A DNA stretch of 64,000 nt from Bacillota bacterium (GCA_013178275.1 JABLWZ010000028.1:1-64000); one strand, 5' to 3'; counted from the first letter of the stretch, positions 15,593-25,206 are shown. The notes: a model not told the origin generated them from the sequence alone. Translations and numbers: made by a program.

Positions 15593-18286
15593 ATGGTCAC
15601 CCTGACTATTAATGATAAAACAGTTGAAGCGCCGGCGGGAAGCACTATCCTCGAAGCCTGCCGCCACAACAATATAGAGCTGCCCACCTTGTGCTACGAC
15701 CCCGACCTCAGGTTGGAGGGCTCGTGCCGCATGTGTGTGGTCGAGGCGGTAGGCCGCCCGTTCCTGCTGGCCGCCTGCGTGGCCCCGGCGGAGAACGGTA
15801 TGGTCATCAATACCGAAAGCCCCAGTGTGATCGACGCCCGAAGGATGATCCTGGAGCTTTTGCTGGCCGCTGGCGAGCACAACTGCCTGACCTGCGACAA
15901 GAGCGGGAGCTGCCGTCTGCAGGATTACTGCTACCGGTACGGGGTTTCGGAAACCCCTTACGCGATCCCGGATCGGCAGAAGACCCCGATCACCGACCCC
16001 AATCCCTTCATCGTGAGGGACTACGAAAAGTGCATTATGTGCACCCGCTGCGTGAGGGCCTGCGAGGACATCACCGGGGCATACGCTATCGGGGTGAAGA
16101 ACCGTGGATTCGACTCCCGGATTTCCACCGCCCTGGACGGCGGCCTCAAAGACTCCCCCTGCGTGTTCTGCGGCCAATGCGTTATGGTCTGTCCGGTCGG
16201 TGCGCTGACCAGCAGGGTGAGCGCCAGCATGGGAAGGGACTACGAGTTTGAAAAGGTGCCGACCACCTGCACTTACTGCGGTGTCGGCTGCACCCTGGAG
16301 TTAAACGTTAAAAACGACCGGGTGGTAGGGGTCACCTCCATCCGGGACGCCGACCGCAGCCCGGTCAACAAGGGAGCGCTCTGTGTCAAAGGCCGGTTCG
16401 GCTGGGACTTCATCCACAGCCAGGACCGGCTGACCCGGCCCCTGATCCGGGAAAACGGAGAGCTGCGCCCCGCGAGCTGGGAAGAAGCCCTGGATTACAC
16501 CGCCCGGCGGCTCGGCGAGGTTAAATCCCAGTACGGGGCGAACAGCCTGGTTGTTTTATCGTCGGCCCGTGTCACCAATGAGGAGAACTACCTGGTCCAA
16601 AAGTTCACCCGGGCGGTACTGGGTACGAATAACGTAGATCACTGCGCCCGTCTCTGACACTCCGTCACCGTCGCCGGTCTGGCGAAGGCATTCGGAAGCG
16701 GCGCAATGACCAATTCCATCGAAGAACTGGAAAAGGACACCGACGCGATATTCCTGATAGGTTCGAATCCCACGGAAAACCACCCCGTGATCGGGATGAA
16801 GATCAAGCGGGCCCTCAAACGTGGGGCAAAGCTGATCGTGGCTGACCCCAGGGAGATCGAACTGGCGGAAATGGCAGACGTGCATCTGTCCCACCGTCTC
16901 GGCACCGACGTAGCCCTGGTCAACGGATTGATGCACGTCATCATCAAGGAGGGCCTGGCGGACCAGTCCTTTATCCAGGCAAGAACCGAGGGTTACGAGG
17001 AGTTTAAGGCCGTGGTCGAAAGATACACCCCTGAGTATACGGCATCGATTACCGGGGTCAAGGCGGAGGATATCATCCGGGCGGCCCGGATTTTTGGTCA
17101 GGCGGAGCGAGGCTCGATCGTCTACGCCATGGGACTGACCCAGCACTCCACCGGTACCGACAACGTCCTGACAGTGGCCAACCTGGCCCTGCTCACCGGT
17201 AACCTGGGCAGACCGGGGGTGGGCGTGAACCCGCTGCGGGGGCAGAACAACGTTCAAGGGGCCTGCGACATGGGAGCGCTTCCCAACGTGTTTACCGCCT
17301 ATCAGCAGGTAGCCAGCGACGAGGCCCGGGCCAAGTTCGAAAAGGCCTGGGGCGTCACCCTGGACTCCAAGCCGGGGCTGACCCTCACCGACGCCATGAA
17401 CGCGGCCTACAACGGCCAGGTCAAGGCCATGCTGATAGTCGGTGAAAATCCGATGGTCTCTGACCCGGATATCCACCATATCGATGCGGCGCTTAAAAAA
17501 CTCGACTTCCTGGCGGTATCGGATATATTCCTGACCGAAACGGCACAGTTGGCGGACGTGGTATTCCCCGCCGCATCTTCCGCCGAAAAGGACGGTACCT
17601 TCTCCAATACCGAGCGCCGGGTACAGCTGGTGCGCCGGGCGGTATCCCCTCCCGGCGAGGCGAAATCCGACCGGGAGTTTATCTGCCGGCTTTCGAGTCG
17701 GATGGGGTATCCCATGAACTATGGTTCGGCTGAGGAAGTTTTCGGGGAGATAAGGGGACTCACCCCCTCTTACGCGGGGATGACCTATGCCCGGCTGCAG
17801 GGCCGGGGGTTGCAGTGGCCCTGTCCCACCGAGGACCATCCCGGCACCGTTTACCTGCACCAGGATAAGTGTGTACGCGGACCCGGCCTGTTCAGCCCGG
17901 TGGAGTTTATAGAGCCGGCCGAGAAGCCGGATGGGGATTACCCATTCCACCTAACCACCGGCCGTATCCTCTACCACTATCACACGGGCAGCATGACGAG
18001 GCGCTCCAAGGCCCTGGACGAGCACTATCCCGAGGCTCTGATCGAGATCAACCCGGCGAAGGCCAGGTCCATGGGCATCGAAAACGGTGAAAAGGTAAGG
18101 CTCTCGACCCGCCGGGGGAGTGTCGAGGCCAAGGCCAAGCTGGTCGATAACGTCGCCGAGGACCTGCTGTTTATGACCTTCCACTTCTCGGAGGCGGCGG
18201 CCAACATGCTTACCAATAATGTATTAGACCCGGTGGCCAGGATACCTGAATACAAGGTGTCGGCCGCGAAACTGGAAAAAATATAG
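15593..18286 (+). CDS. fdhA: Selenocysteine-containing formate dehydrogenase catalytic subunit FdhA
   Basis: An 897-residue molybdopterin enzyme read through an in-frame TGA at 16655-16657 (residue 355). The context DHCARL-Sec-HSVTVAG is the formate dehydrogenase active site. The N-terminus has a NuoG-like [2Fe-2S] domain (CRMCVVE), a His/Cys cluster (HNCLTCDKSGSC) and two [4Fe-4S] sites (CIMCTRCVRACE, CVFCGQCVMVCP). CTYCGVGC then opens the Mo/W-bis-PGD domain, with MGLTQHSTGTDNV and a C-terminal MopB-binding domain near IEINPAKA. A SECIS-type hairpin starts 14 bases after the TGA. The enzyme interconverts formate and CO2 in the cytoplasm; electrons would pass to the two diaphorase subunits encoded upstream. 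AGGAGG precedes the ATG. Confidence 0.93.
16671..16685 (+). promoter_or_regulatory. SECIS element of fdhA
   Basis: TCGCC (16671-16675) and GGCGA (16681-16685) form a perfect stem around the loop GGTCT, starting 14 bases 3' of the TGA. The GGUCU loop matches the apical loop of the well-studied Escherichia coli fdhF SECIS that binds SelB. Confidence 0.85.
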
Positions 18287-18339
18287 ACTTCTAGCGTCCC
18301 CAGCATAAAGAAAGATTCTGAAAGGGTGGGGATATTAAA

Positions 18340-19317
18340 ATGAACTTTCTAGGACCTCCTGAGATAGCCGGGGCAGCCTGTGGCATCTGCCAGAAGAAGG
18401 CTACCTTGAGTATAGGAAAACTTATCGTACTAGGCATCCTGGCCGGCGCTTACATCGGTTTTGGGGCCAACCTGGCCACCGTGGTAAGCAACGACCTGCC
18501 CAAATACCTGGGCAACGGGTTCGGTCAGCTAATCTTCGGCGCCGTGTTCAGCGTAGGACTGATGCTGGTGGTAATCGGCGGTTCCGAGCTGTTTACCGGC
18601 AACAACATGTTCATGATGATCGGTGCTCTCAATGGTCAGACAACCTGGGGCGATCTGTTTAAGAACTGGGTTATCGTGTGGCTGGCCAACTTCGTGGGTT
18701 CGCTGCTGCTGGTCTACATACTGATCGGAGGGTTCTACTCGGCCGGTGCGGATGGGGTAGCCTCGGCCGGCCTGTTTAAGGGAGCGGTCGGCGCCAAATC
18801 CGTTCTGATAGCCAAGGGCAAGCTGGAACTTACTTGGCTCCAGGCGTTCAGCCGGGCCATCCTCTGCAACTGGCTGGTATGCCTGGCGGTATGGCTGGCT
18901 CTGGCGAGCAAAGACGTTGTAGGAAAGGTCTTCGGCATCTTCTTCCCGATCATGGCCTTCGTGGCGAGCGGCTTTGAGCACAGCATCGCCAACATGACCT
19001 TTATTCCGATGGGCCTGGAAGTTGCCAAGAACCCGGCCGTCCTCAACGAAGCCGCGAAGTCGGTGCTGACCGCAGCCCAGTCGACGACCCTGGCTGCTGG
19101 CGGCACCCTTCCTCCCGAAGCGGTAGCCGCTATGGACGCGTTTAAAACCCAGGTGGCCAATGTCTTCACCTGGAAAGCCTTGATATTAAAGAACCTCGTG
19201 CCCGTCACCCTTGGCAACATCGTGGGCGGTGCGGTCTTCGTAGGTTCAGTATACTGGTACACCTATCTTAGGCCCGACACCGCGGCTAAGGATGTCGCTA
19301 AGAGTGCTAAGGCCTAA
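18340..19317 (+). CDS. FNT-family formate channel
   Basis: A 325-residue formate/nitrite transporter family protein with six predicted membrane segments. Family signatures include AGAYIGFGANLATVV, the GSELFTGNNMFM omega-loop region, NWLVCLAVWLA and a FVASGFEHSIANM segment carrying the conserved central histidine. It would move formate, possibly with a proton, across the membrane. It lies 53 bases after fdhA on the same strand and ends at a good terminator, so it is probably the last gene of the formate dehydrogenase operon; this favours formate over nitrite or hydrosulfide. The loop with many Ala, Thr and Pro residues near 245-270 is longer than usual. Confidence 0.88.
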   Translation: MNFLGPPEIAGAACGICQKKATLSIGKLIVLGILAGAYIGFGANLATVVSNDLPKYLGNGFGQLIFGAVFSVGLMLVVIGGSELFTGNNMFMMIGALNGQTTWGDLFKNWVIVWLANFVGSLLLVYILIGGFYSAGADGVASAGLFKGAVGAKSVLIAKGKLELTWLQAFSRAILCNWLVCLAVWLALASKDVVGKVFGIFFPIMAFVASGFEHSIANMTFIPMGLEVAKNPAVLNEAAKSVLTAAQSTTLAAGGTLPPEAVAAMDAFKTQVANVFTWKALILKNLVPVTLGNIVGGAVFVGSVYWYTYLRPDTAAKDVAKSAKA

Positions 19318-19334
19318 CTAGGTTTGAATACAAA

Positions 19335-19377
19335 TTGAAAGGGGTAGCTGCTGGGGACCCTACCCCTTTCAAACACC
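19335..19377 (+). terminator. Terminator after the formate channel gene
   Basis: TTGAAAGGGGTAG (19335-19347) pairs with CTACCCCTTTCAA (19360-19372), followed by ACACCTTTTTATAT. It closes the formate dehydrogenase operon. Confidence 0.85.
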
Positions 19378-19388
19378 TTTTTATATCT

Positions 19389-19422
19389 GGGCGGATGATC
19401 ACCCCGGGAGTGATCGTCTGCC
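19389..19422. other. Inverted repeat between the two operons
   Basis: GGCGGATGATCAC and GTGATCGTCTGCC pair (with two G-T pairs) around a short CCCGGGA loop. There is no T tract, so it is not a simple terminator. It could be a processing site or an operator. The rest of 19318-19751 holds the promoter noted separately and a CCGGG hairpin near 19690. Confidence 0.4.
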
Positions 19423-19572
19423 GGGTGTATGAAGTCTCCAGGGCCCTTAACTAATTTCCCACCATATTCAAGGTTATACCTTTTTATATACTCACAACCC
19501 ATACAACTGAATAAGCTTCTTGGTTCAGGTATCGTGTGCTCGATTGCCGCAGAATACCCAGCAAAAAGCGGG

Positions 19573-19601
19573 TTGAATTAATGCCAGCATAGCACTATAA
19601 T
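19573..19601 (+). promoter_or_regulatory. Sigma-A type promoter of the hydrogenase operon
   Basis: TTGAAT (19573-19578), a 17-base spacer, and a perfect TATAAT (19596-19601). Transcription would begin near 19608, giving a leader of about 145 bases before the NuoE-like gene at 19752. Confidence 0.7.
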
Positions 19602-19751
19602 TCACAATTATGTGCAGCTGATTCTACGCTGTCATTAACGGTTAATCGGACACACCGGAACGCTCCTTACCTGTCACCCCACTAGAAAACCGGGCTTTAG
19701 CTCAACTATGGACCCGGTGAAAAGATGATTCAATCGGAAGGAGGAAAAACA

Positions 19752-20246
19752 ATGGAAGCCGGTCATGTCTGTAAGTGCCGCGAAGAACTGGACGCCCAGC
19801 TCGACCAGGAACTCGCAAGGCACGGGGGTAACAAAAACGCTCTGATTGAGCTGCTCTACTGGGTACAGGAAAACTACGGCTACGTACCCATCGAGGCTCA
19901 GCTGAAGATCGCCGAGAGTCTGGATGTGCCGCTGACCACTATCTCCGGCATCATCACCTTCTATCACTTCTTCTCGCTGAAGCCGAAGGGCAAATACGAG
20001 ATCTCGCTGTGCAGAGGCACCGCCTGCTATGTGCGGGGGGCTACCGATGTGCTCGACCGTTTCCAGAAAGAACTGGGAATCAAACCCCATGACACCACCG
20101 ACGACAACCTGATTTCCCTGGAAGTCGTTCGCTGCCTGGGTGCCTGCGGCCTGGCCCCGGTCATCACCGTGAACAAGGAACCGCGCCCGCGCATGAAGGC
20201 AGATATGGTGCCCGGGATCGTCAAAGAGATTAAGGGATGGGGGTAA
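19752..20246 (+). CDS. NuoE/HydC-like [2Fe-2S] subunit of the fusion-type hydrogenase complex
   Basis: A 164-residue paralogue of the 11726 protein with the same cluster motifs (CRGTAC, CLGACG). AAGGAGG ends 7 bases before ATG 19752, so I reject the longer frame from 19725. Domain and role are the same: a [2Fe-2S] electron relay in a NAD(P)-linked diaphorase. It leads an operon of NuoE, NuoF-NfnB fusion and [FeFe]-hydrogenase. Most differences from its paralogue are conservative and concentrated near the N-terminus and the centre, which argues for a recent duplication. Confidence 0.88.
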   Translation: MEAGHVCKCREELDAQLDQELARHGGNKNALIELLYWVQENYGYVPIEAQLKIAESLDVPLTTISGIITFYHFFSLKPKGKYEISLCRGTACYVRGATDVLDRFQKELGIKPHDTTDDNLISLEVVRCLGACGLAPVITVNKEPRPRMKADMVPGIVKEIKGWG

Positions 20247-20366
20247 AAAGGCCTTAGAGAGCTAGAGGTTGTGAGTATGGATTGGATAGATCACACTAAC
20301 AGATAAAAGTTGGTAGTGTGATAGCAGGGGTAGTAAAATATTTACCAAGATTGAGGGTGAGAAAAG
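20247..20366 (+). other. Intercistronic spacer with a hairpin
   Basis: TCACACTA (20291-20298) pairs perfectly with TAGTGTGA (20314-20321) around a 15-base loop containing AGTTGG. It occupies the position where the paralogous operon has four GTAGTTGGTAA repeats. No T tract follows. A role in RNA processing or differential translation is possible but unproven. Confidence 0.5.
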
Positions 20367-23300
20367 ATGAAACCAGTTAAGTCGGTTCAAGACCTGGCGC
20401 AGCTTAAAGAAGCCGCTTTAGAGAAATTTAAGCAACGGCGGGCAAAGGCTATACTGGTAAGAATGGGCACCTGCGGCATCATGGCGGGGGCCAAGGATAC
20501 CATGGAAGCCATCAAGGCCGAGCTTGCGAAGAGGAATGCCAGCGACACCGTCGTTCTCCAGGCAGCCTGCTCGGGTCAGTGCGAACTGGAGCCGCTGGTG
20601 GTGGTCTATCCCGAGGAAGTGACCTATGTTCGGGTAAGGGCGGAAGACGCCGCCGAGCTGGTGGACAGCTTCCTGAATAATAAACTGGCAGAATCCCTGA
20701 TGTATAAAGACCCGGAAACCGACCAGCCGATTCCTCAGGACAAGGACTACCCCTTCATGGCCAAACAGGTCAAGGTGGCCATGCGCAACGCGGGTAAGAT
20801 CAATCCCGAGGACATCGAAGAGTATATCGCCAGGGACGGGTTTGCGGCCCTGTCCAAGGCCTTAAACCAGATGACCCGCGAGCAGGTGGTGGACGAGGTC
20901 AAGAAATCGGGCCTCCGGGGACGCGGCGGCGCCGGGTTCTCCACCGGGATGAAGTGGCAGTTCACCTACCAGGCCAAGGGCGACAAAAAATACGTGGTCT
21001 GCAACGGCGACGAAGGCGACCCGGGAGCGTACATGGACCGCTCGGTGCTGGAAGGCGACCCCTTCTCGGTGATCGAGGCCATGACCATCGCGGGTTACGC
21101 GATCGGCTCCGATGAGGGTTACTTCTACGTACGGGCCGAGTATCCTCTGGCGGTCAAGACCTTAAACGACGCGATTCAGCTGGCCGAGTCTTACGGCCTG
21201 TTGGGTGACAACATCATGGGCACCGACTTCTCCTTCAAGCTGAGGGTGAGGATGGGTGCCGGCGCCTTCGTATGCGGCGAAGAAACCGCACTGCTGGCCT
21301 CGATCGAAGGAAAACGCGGCGAACCGAGACCGCGGCCTCCCTTCCCGGCCAACGAAGGGCTGTGGGCCAAGCCGACCCTGCTCAACAACGTGGAGACCTA
21401 CGCCAACATCTGTCCCATCATCATCAACGGCGGCGAATGGTTCGCCAAGATGGGCACCGAAGGGAGCAAAGGCACCAAGGTATTCTCCCTGACCGGCAAG
21501 GTGAAGAACACCGGCCTGATCGAGGTGCCGATGGGCATCCCCCTCGGCGAAATCGTTTACGATATCGGCGGCGGGATGGCCAACCCCAACAAGAAGTTCA
21601 AGGCGGCCCAGACCGGCGGCCCCTCGGGCGGCTGCATCCCCGCCAGTCACCTCAACACCGGGGTTGACTACGAGTCGCTGGCCGCGCTGGGAACCATCGT
21701 GGGTTCCGGCGGATTGATCGTGATGGACGAGGACACCTGCATGGTGGGTATCGCCAAGTTCTTCATCGAGTTCTGCCAGGAAGAGTCCTGCGGCAAGTGC
21801 GTGCCCTGCCGCATCGGCACCAAGCGGATGCTGGAGATCCTGGACCGGATCACCGGCGGCCAGGGCAAGGAAGGCGACATCGAGACCCTGCAGAAGCTGG
21901 GGGCTTACGTCAAGAACACCTCCCTCTGCGGCCTGGGGCAGTCGGCGCCGAACCCGATCCTGAGCACCATCCGGTACTTCCGGGACGAGTACGAGTCCCA
22001 CATCCGGGACAAGTACTGCGTAGCCTCGGCCTGCGCCGCGATGTTCGAATCCCCCTGCCAGAACACCTGCCCGGCGGGGATCGACGTGCCGCTGTACGTG
22101 GACCACATCAAGAACGGCCGTTTCCTGGATTCGTACCTGGAAGTGATGCGCGAAAACCCGTTCCCGGGGGTCTGCGGACGCGTGTGCAACCACCCCTGCG
22201 AGGGCAAGTGCCGGCGCGCCCAGATGGAAGACCCCATCGCCATCCGCACCCTGAAGCGGTCCGCGTCCGACTGGGTGCTGAAACAGAACAACGGGGCATA
22301 CCCGGTAACCAAACCGACCGCTTCCACCGGTAAGCAGGTAGCCGTCATCGGGGCTGGTCCTTCCGGCCTGACCGCCGCCTACTACCTGGCCAGGAAGGGA
22401 CACTCGGTCACCGTCTTCGAAGCGCTTCCGGAAGCGGGCGGCATGCTGAAGTACGGCATCCCCGACTACCGGCTGCCGGCCGACGTACTGGCCGCGGACA
22501 TCAAGGCCATCGAGGACCTCGGGGTGACCATCAAGCTGAACACCAAGCTGGGTAAGGACGTCTCCTTCGAAGACCTGAAAGCCCAGGGATTCGAAGTGGT
22601 GTACGTGGCCATTGGCGCCCAGGACGAACAGAAGCTGGGAGTCCCGGGAGAAGACCTGAACGGGGTCATCTCGGGCATCGGCTTCCTGAAGGACATCAAA
22701 CTGGGCACAGCCCCTGACCTGAACGGCAAGACCGTGCTGGTCATCGGCGGCGGCAACGTGGCCATCGACAGCGCCCGCACCGCGGTAAGGGCGGGAGCCA
22801 AAGAGGTTCACGTGGTTTACCGCCGGCGCAAGGAAGACATGCCGGCGTTTACCGAAGAGATAGAGGAAGCCGAACACGAAGGCGTCAAGTACACCTTCAT
22901 GGCGGCCCCGGTCAAGGTGGTCGGGGACGGCCAGGTGTCCGGCCTGGAGTGCCAGAAGTCGGCCCAGGGCGAGTTTGACAACAGCGGCCGGCGGAAACCG
23001 ATACCCATCGCGGATTCCAACTTCGTGATCAGCGGCGACGTGATCATAAGCGCCATCGGGCAGGTCGTCGCCACCGACACCGTCAAGGGGACCGACGTCA
23101 AGGTCAACCGTGGCCTGATCAGCGCGGATAAGAACATGGGCACCAACGTGCCTTACATCTTCGCTGGCGGCGACTGCGTCACCGGTCCCGACACCGCCAT
23201 CAACGCCATCGCTCAGGGCAAACAGGCAGCGGCCTCCATCGACAAGTACCTGGGCGGCAGCGGAGTGGTCGTCGAACCGCGGACACTGAACCGCGCGATA

Positions 23301-23453
23301 TCGGGTGAACTGGTGTTAGACAAGCAGGCCCGCGCCAAGGAAGCCGCCCTGTCGCTGGCGGACCGCAAGGGCTTCGATGAAGTAGAAAAAGGCTTTACCC
23401 AGGAGCAGGCCATCGCTGAAGCTTCGCGCTGCCTGCGCTGCGATGTTAAGTAG
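20367..23453 (+). CDS. NuoF-NfnB-like fusion: diaphorase subunit of the hydrogenase complex
   Basis: A 1028-residue paralogue of the 12485 protein, identical in length and domain order: [2Fe-2S] thioredoxin-like domain, NuoF with FMN and NAD sites (GRGGAGFSTG, GDEGDPGAYMDRS), the NuoF [4Fe-4S] site ESCGKCVPCRIG, an NfnB-type cysteine region (CQNTCPAGID, CGRVCNHPCEGKCRR), and FAD/NAD(P) folds (IGAGPSGLTAAYYLA, IGGGNVAIDSARTA, FAGGDCVTGPDTAI). By eye the two are well above 80% identical over the first 80 residues. The ribosome-site region GATTGAGGGTGAGAAA is shared too. It presumably supplies the same redox chemistry to the hydrogenase encoded next. One oddity is NGDEGDPG where the paralogue has NADEGDPG. 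Confidence 0.86.
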   Translation: MKPVKSVQDLAQLKEAALEKFKQRRAKAILVRMGTCGIMAGAKDTMEAIKAELAKRNASDTVVLQAACSGQCELEPLVVVYPEEVTYVRVRAEDAAELVDSFLNNKLAESLMYKDPETDQPIPQDKDYPFMAKQVKVAMRNAGKINPEDIEEYIARDGFAALSKALNQMTREQVVDEVKKSGLRGRGGAGFSTGMKWQFTYQAKGDKKYVVCNGDEGDPGAYMDRSVLEGDPFSVIEAMTIAGYAIGSDEGYFYVRAEYPLAVKTLNDAIQLAESYGLLGDNIMGTDFSFKLRVRMGAGAFVCGEETALLASIEGKRGEPRPRPPFPANEGLWAKPTLLNNVETYANICPIIINGGEWFAKMGTEGSKGTKVFSLTGKVKNTGLIEVPMGIPLGEIVYDIGGGMANPNKKFKAAQTGGPSGGCIPASHLNTGVDYESLAALGTIVGSGGLIVMDEDTCMVGIAKFFIEFCQEESCGKCVPCRIGTKRMLEILDRITGGQGKEGDIETLQKLGAYVKNTSLCGLGQSAPNPILSTIRYFRDEYESHIRDKYCVASACAAMFESPCQNTCPAGIDVPLYVDHIKNGRFLDSYLEVMRENPFPGVCGRVCNHPCEGKCRRAQMEDPIAIRTLKRSASDWVLKQNNGAYPVTKPTASTGKQVAVIGAGPSGLTAAYYLARKGHSVTVFEALPEAGGMLKYGIPDYRLPADVLAADIKAIEDLGVTIKLNTKLGKDVSFEDLKAQGFEVVYVAIGAQDEQKLGVPGEDLNGVISGIGFLKDIKLGTAPDLNGKTVLVIGGGNVAIDSARTAVRAGAKEVHVVYRRRKEDMPAFTEEIEEAEHEGVKYTFMAAPVKVVGDGQVSGLECQKSAQGEFDNSGRRKPIPIADSNFVISGDVIISAIGQVVATDTVKGTDVKVNRGLISADKNMGTNVPYIFAGGDCVTGPDTAINAIAQGKQAAASIDKYLGGSGVVVEPRTLNRAISGELVLDKQARAKEAALSLADRKGFDEVEKGFTQEQAIAEASRCLRCDVK

Positions 23454-23472
23454 ATTGAGAGGTGAGTGAACA

Positions 23473-25206
23473 ATGCCGATGGTTACCTTAACGATTGACG
23501 GTAAACAGGTACAGGTTGAGCAGGGCTCATCTGTACTGGATGCCGCGAAAAAAGCTAATATAAACATTCCGACCCTGTGCTACATGAAGGACATTAACGT
23601 GATCGGGGCCTGCCGTATCTGCGTGGTTGAGGTAAAGGGGGCTCGCTCCCTCCAGGCTGCATGCGTATCGCCAGTGTCCGAAGGTATGGTCGTATTCACC
23701 AATACGCCAGCTGTACGGGAGTCACGGAGGATGACCCTGGAGCTGCTGCTCTCGGATCACCCGTTCGAGTGCCTGACCTGCATCCGCAACCAGAACTGCG
23801 AACTGCAGGCGCTGGCTGAGGCCTTCGGTATCCGCGAGGTGCCTTACCAGGGCGAAAAATCGGAACACCCGGTGGACGACTCCAGCGTATCCCTGATCCG
23901 CGACCCGGCCAAGTGCGTGCTCTGCCGGCGCTGCTCCGCGGTCTGCGAAAAGGTCCAGACCGTATCCGCCATCAGCCCGCAGAACCGTGGGTTCGAGACC
24001 GTGATCGCGCCGTCCACTACCATGCAGCTGGCTGACTCCAGCTGTGTGAACTGCGGCCAGTGCGTGCTGGTCTGCCCGACCGGCGCTCTCCACGAGCGTG
24101 ACCAGACCGACGAGGTCTGGGCGGCCCTGGCCGATCCCAAGAAGCACGTGGTGGTACAGACCGCCCCGGCTGTCAGGGTGGCGATAGGCGAGGCCTTCGG
24201 GCTGGCTCCCGGTACCGTATCGACCGGCCAGATGGTGGCCGCGATCCGGCGGTTAGGGTTCGACAAGGTGTTCGACACCGACTTCACCGCCGACCTGACC
24301 ATCATGGAGGAAGGCAGCGAGCTGATAGAGCGGATCTCCCACGGCGGGGTGCTGCCGCTGATCACCTCCTGCAGCCCTGGCTGGATCAAGTTCATCGAGC
24401 ACTTCTACCCGAGCCTGCTGCCGCACCTGTCGACCTGCAAGTCGCCGCAGCAGATGTTCGGGGCCCTGGCCAAGAGCTACTACGCCGAGAAGGCGAGCAT
24501 CGACCCGAAGGACATCTACTCGGTGTCGATCATGCCCTGCACCGCGAAGAAGTTCGAGGCGCAGCGCCCGGAAATGAACGACTCGGGCTACCAGGACGTC
24601 GACGTGGTCCTGACCACCCGCGAACTGGCGAGGATGTTCAAGCAGGCGGGGATCGACTTCACCGGCCTGCCGGAAGAAGACTACGACGATCCCCTGGGTC
24701 TCTCCACCGGCGCGGCGGTCATCTTCGGCGCCACCGGCGGCGTTATGGAAGCGGCTCTCCGTACCGCATACGAGTTGATAACCAAGACCACCCTGCCGTC
24801 GCTCGACTTCCACGACGTGCGTGGGATGCAGGGGGTCAAGGAAGCCACCGTACAGGTCGGCGACCTCCCGGTCAAGGTGGCGGTGGCGCACAGCCTGGGC
24901 AACGCCCGCAAGATCCTCGACGCTATGGTCGCCGGCACCGCCGACTACCACTTCATCGAGATCATGTGCTGCCCCGGCGGCTGCATCGGCGGCGGCGGCC
25001 AGCCGATCCCGACCAACTTCGAGATCCGGCAGCAACGGATCGCGGGCATCTACCAGGCCGACTGCGCTCTGCCGATGCGTAAGTCGCACGAGAACCCGGC
25101 CGTACATCAGCTTTACGCCGAGTTCCTGGAGAAACCGCTCGGCCACAAGTCGCACGAGCTGCTGCATACCCACTACACCGCACGCGGGAGATACAACATC
25201 AAGTAA
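23473..25206 (+). CDS. [FeFe]-hydrogenase catalytic subunit (fusion-type complex)
   Basis: A 577-residue group A [FeFe]-hydrogenase. The N-terminus carries a [2Fe-2S] domain (CRICVVE), a His-Cys [4Fe-4S] region (HPFECLTCIRNQNC) and two [4Fe-4S] sites (CVLCRRCSAVCE, CVNCGQCVLVCP). The H-cluster motifs are TSCSPGW (L1), MPCTAKKFEAQR (L2) and MCCPGGCIGGGGQP (L3). L1 has Ser where the textbook motif TSCCPGW has its second Cys. It makes or consumes H2 with electrons from the NuoE and fusion subunits just upstream. It replaces FdhA in an otherwise duplicated operon. The operon ends at the bidirectional terminator 25230-25260, shared with the facing hydrogenase operon. Confidence 0.92.
   Translation: MPMVTLTIDGKQVQVEQGSSVLDAAKKANINIPTLCYMKDINVIGACRICVVEVKGARSLQAACVSPVSEGMVVFTNTPAVRESRRMTLELLLSDHPFECLTCIRNQNCELQALAEAFGIREVPYQGEKSEHPVDDSSVSLIRDPAKCVLCRRCSAVCEKVQTVSAISPQNRGFETVIAPSTTMQLADSSCVNCGQCVLVCPTGALHERDQTDEVWAALADPKKHVVVQTAPAVRVAIGEAFGLAPGTVSTGQMVAAIRRLGFDKVFDTDFTADLTIMEEGSELIERISHGGVLPLITSCSPGWIKFIEHFYPSLLPHLSTCKSPQQMFGALAKSYYAEKASIDPKDIYSVSIMPCTAKKFEAQRPEMNDSGYQDVDVVLTTRELARMFKQAGIDFTGLPEEDYDDPLGLSTGAAVIFGATGGVMEAALRTAYELITKTTLPSLDFHDVRGMQGVKEATVQVGDLPVKVAVAHSLGNARKILDAMVAGTADYHFIEIMCCPGGCIGGGGQPIPTNFEIRQQRIAGIYQADCALPMRKSHENPAVHQLYAEFLEKPLGHKSHELLHTHYTARGRYNIK

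Noticed and set aside
14396..16177. 593-codon open frame on the minus strand across the fusion and fdhA genes
   Set aside because: It is antisense to strongly supported genes and arises from high GC content; the product resembles no family.
16760..16772. GGTTCGAATCCCA resembling a tRNA T-arm
   Set aside because: It lies inside fdhA and encodes IGSNPTE; no acceptor, D or anticodon arms can be paired around it.
21162..22877. 571-codon minus-strand open frame
   Set aside because: Antisense shadow of the second fusion gene, parallel to the one in the first copy; no family resemblance.
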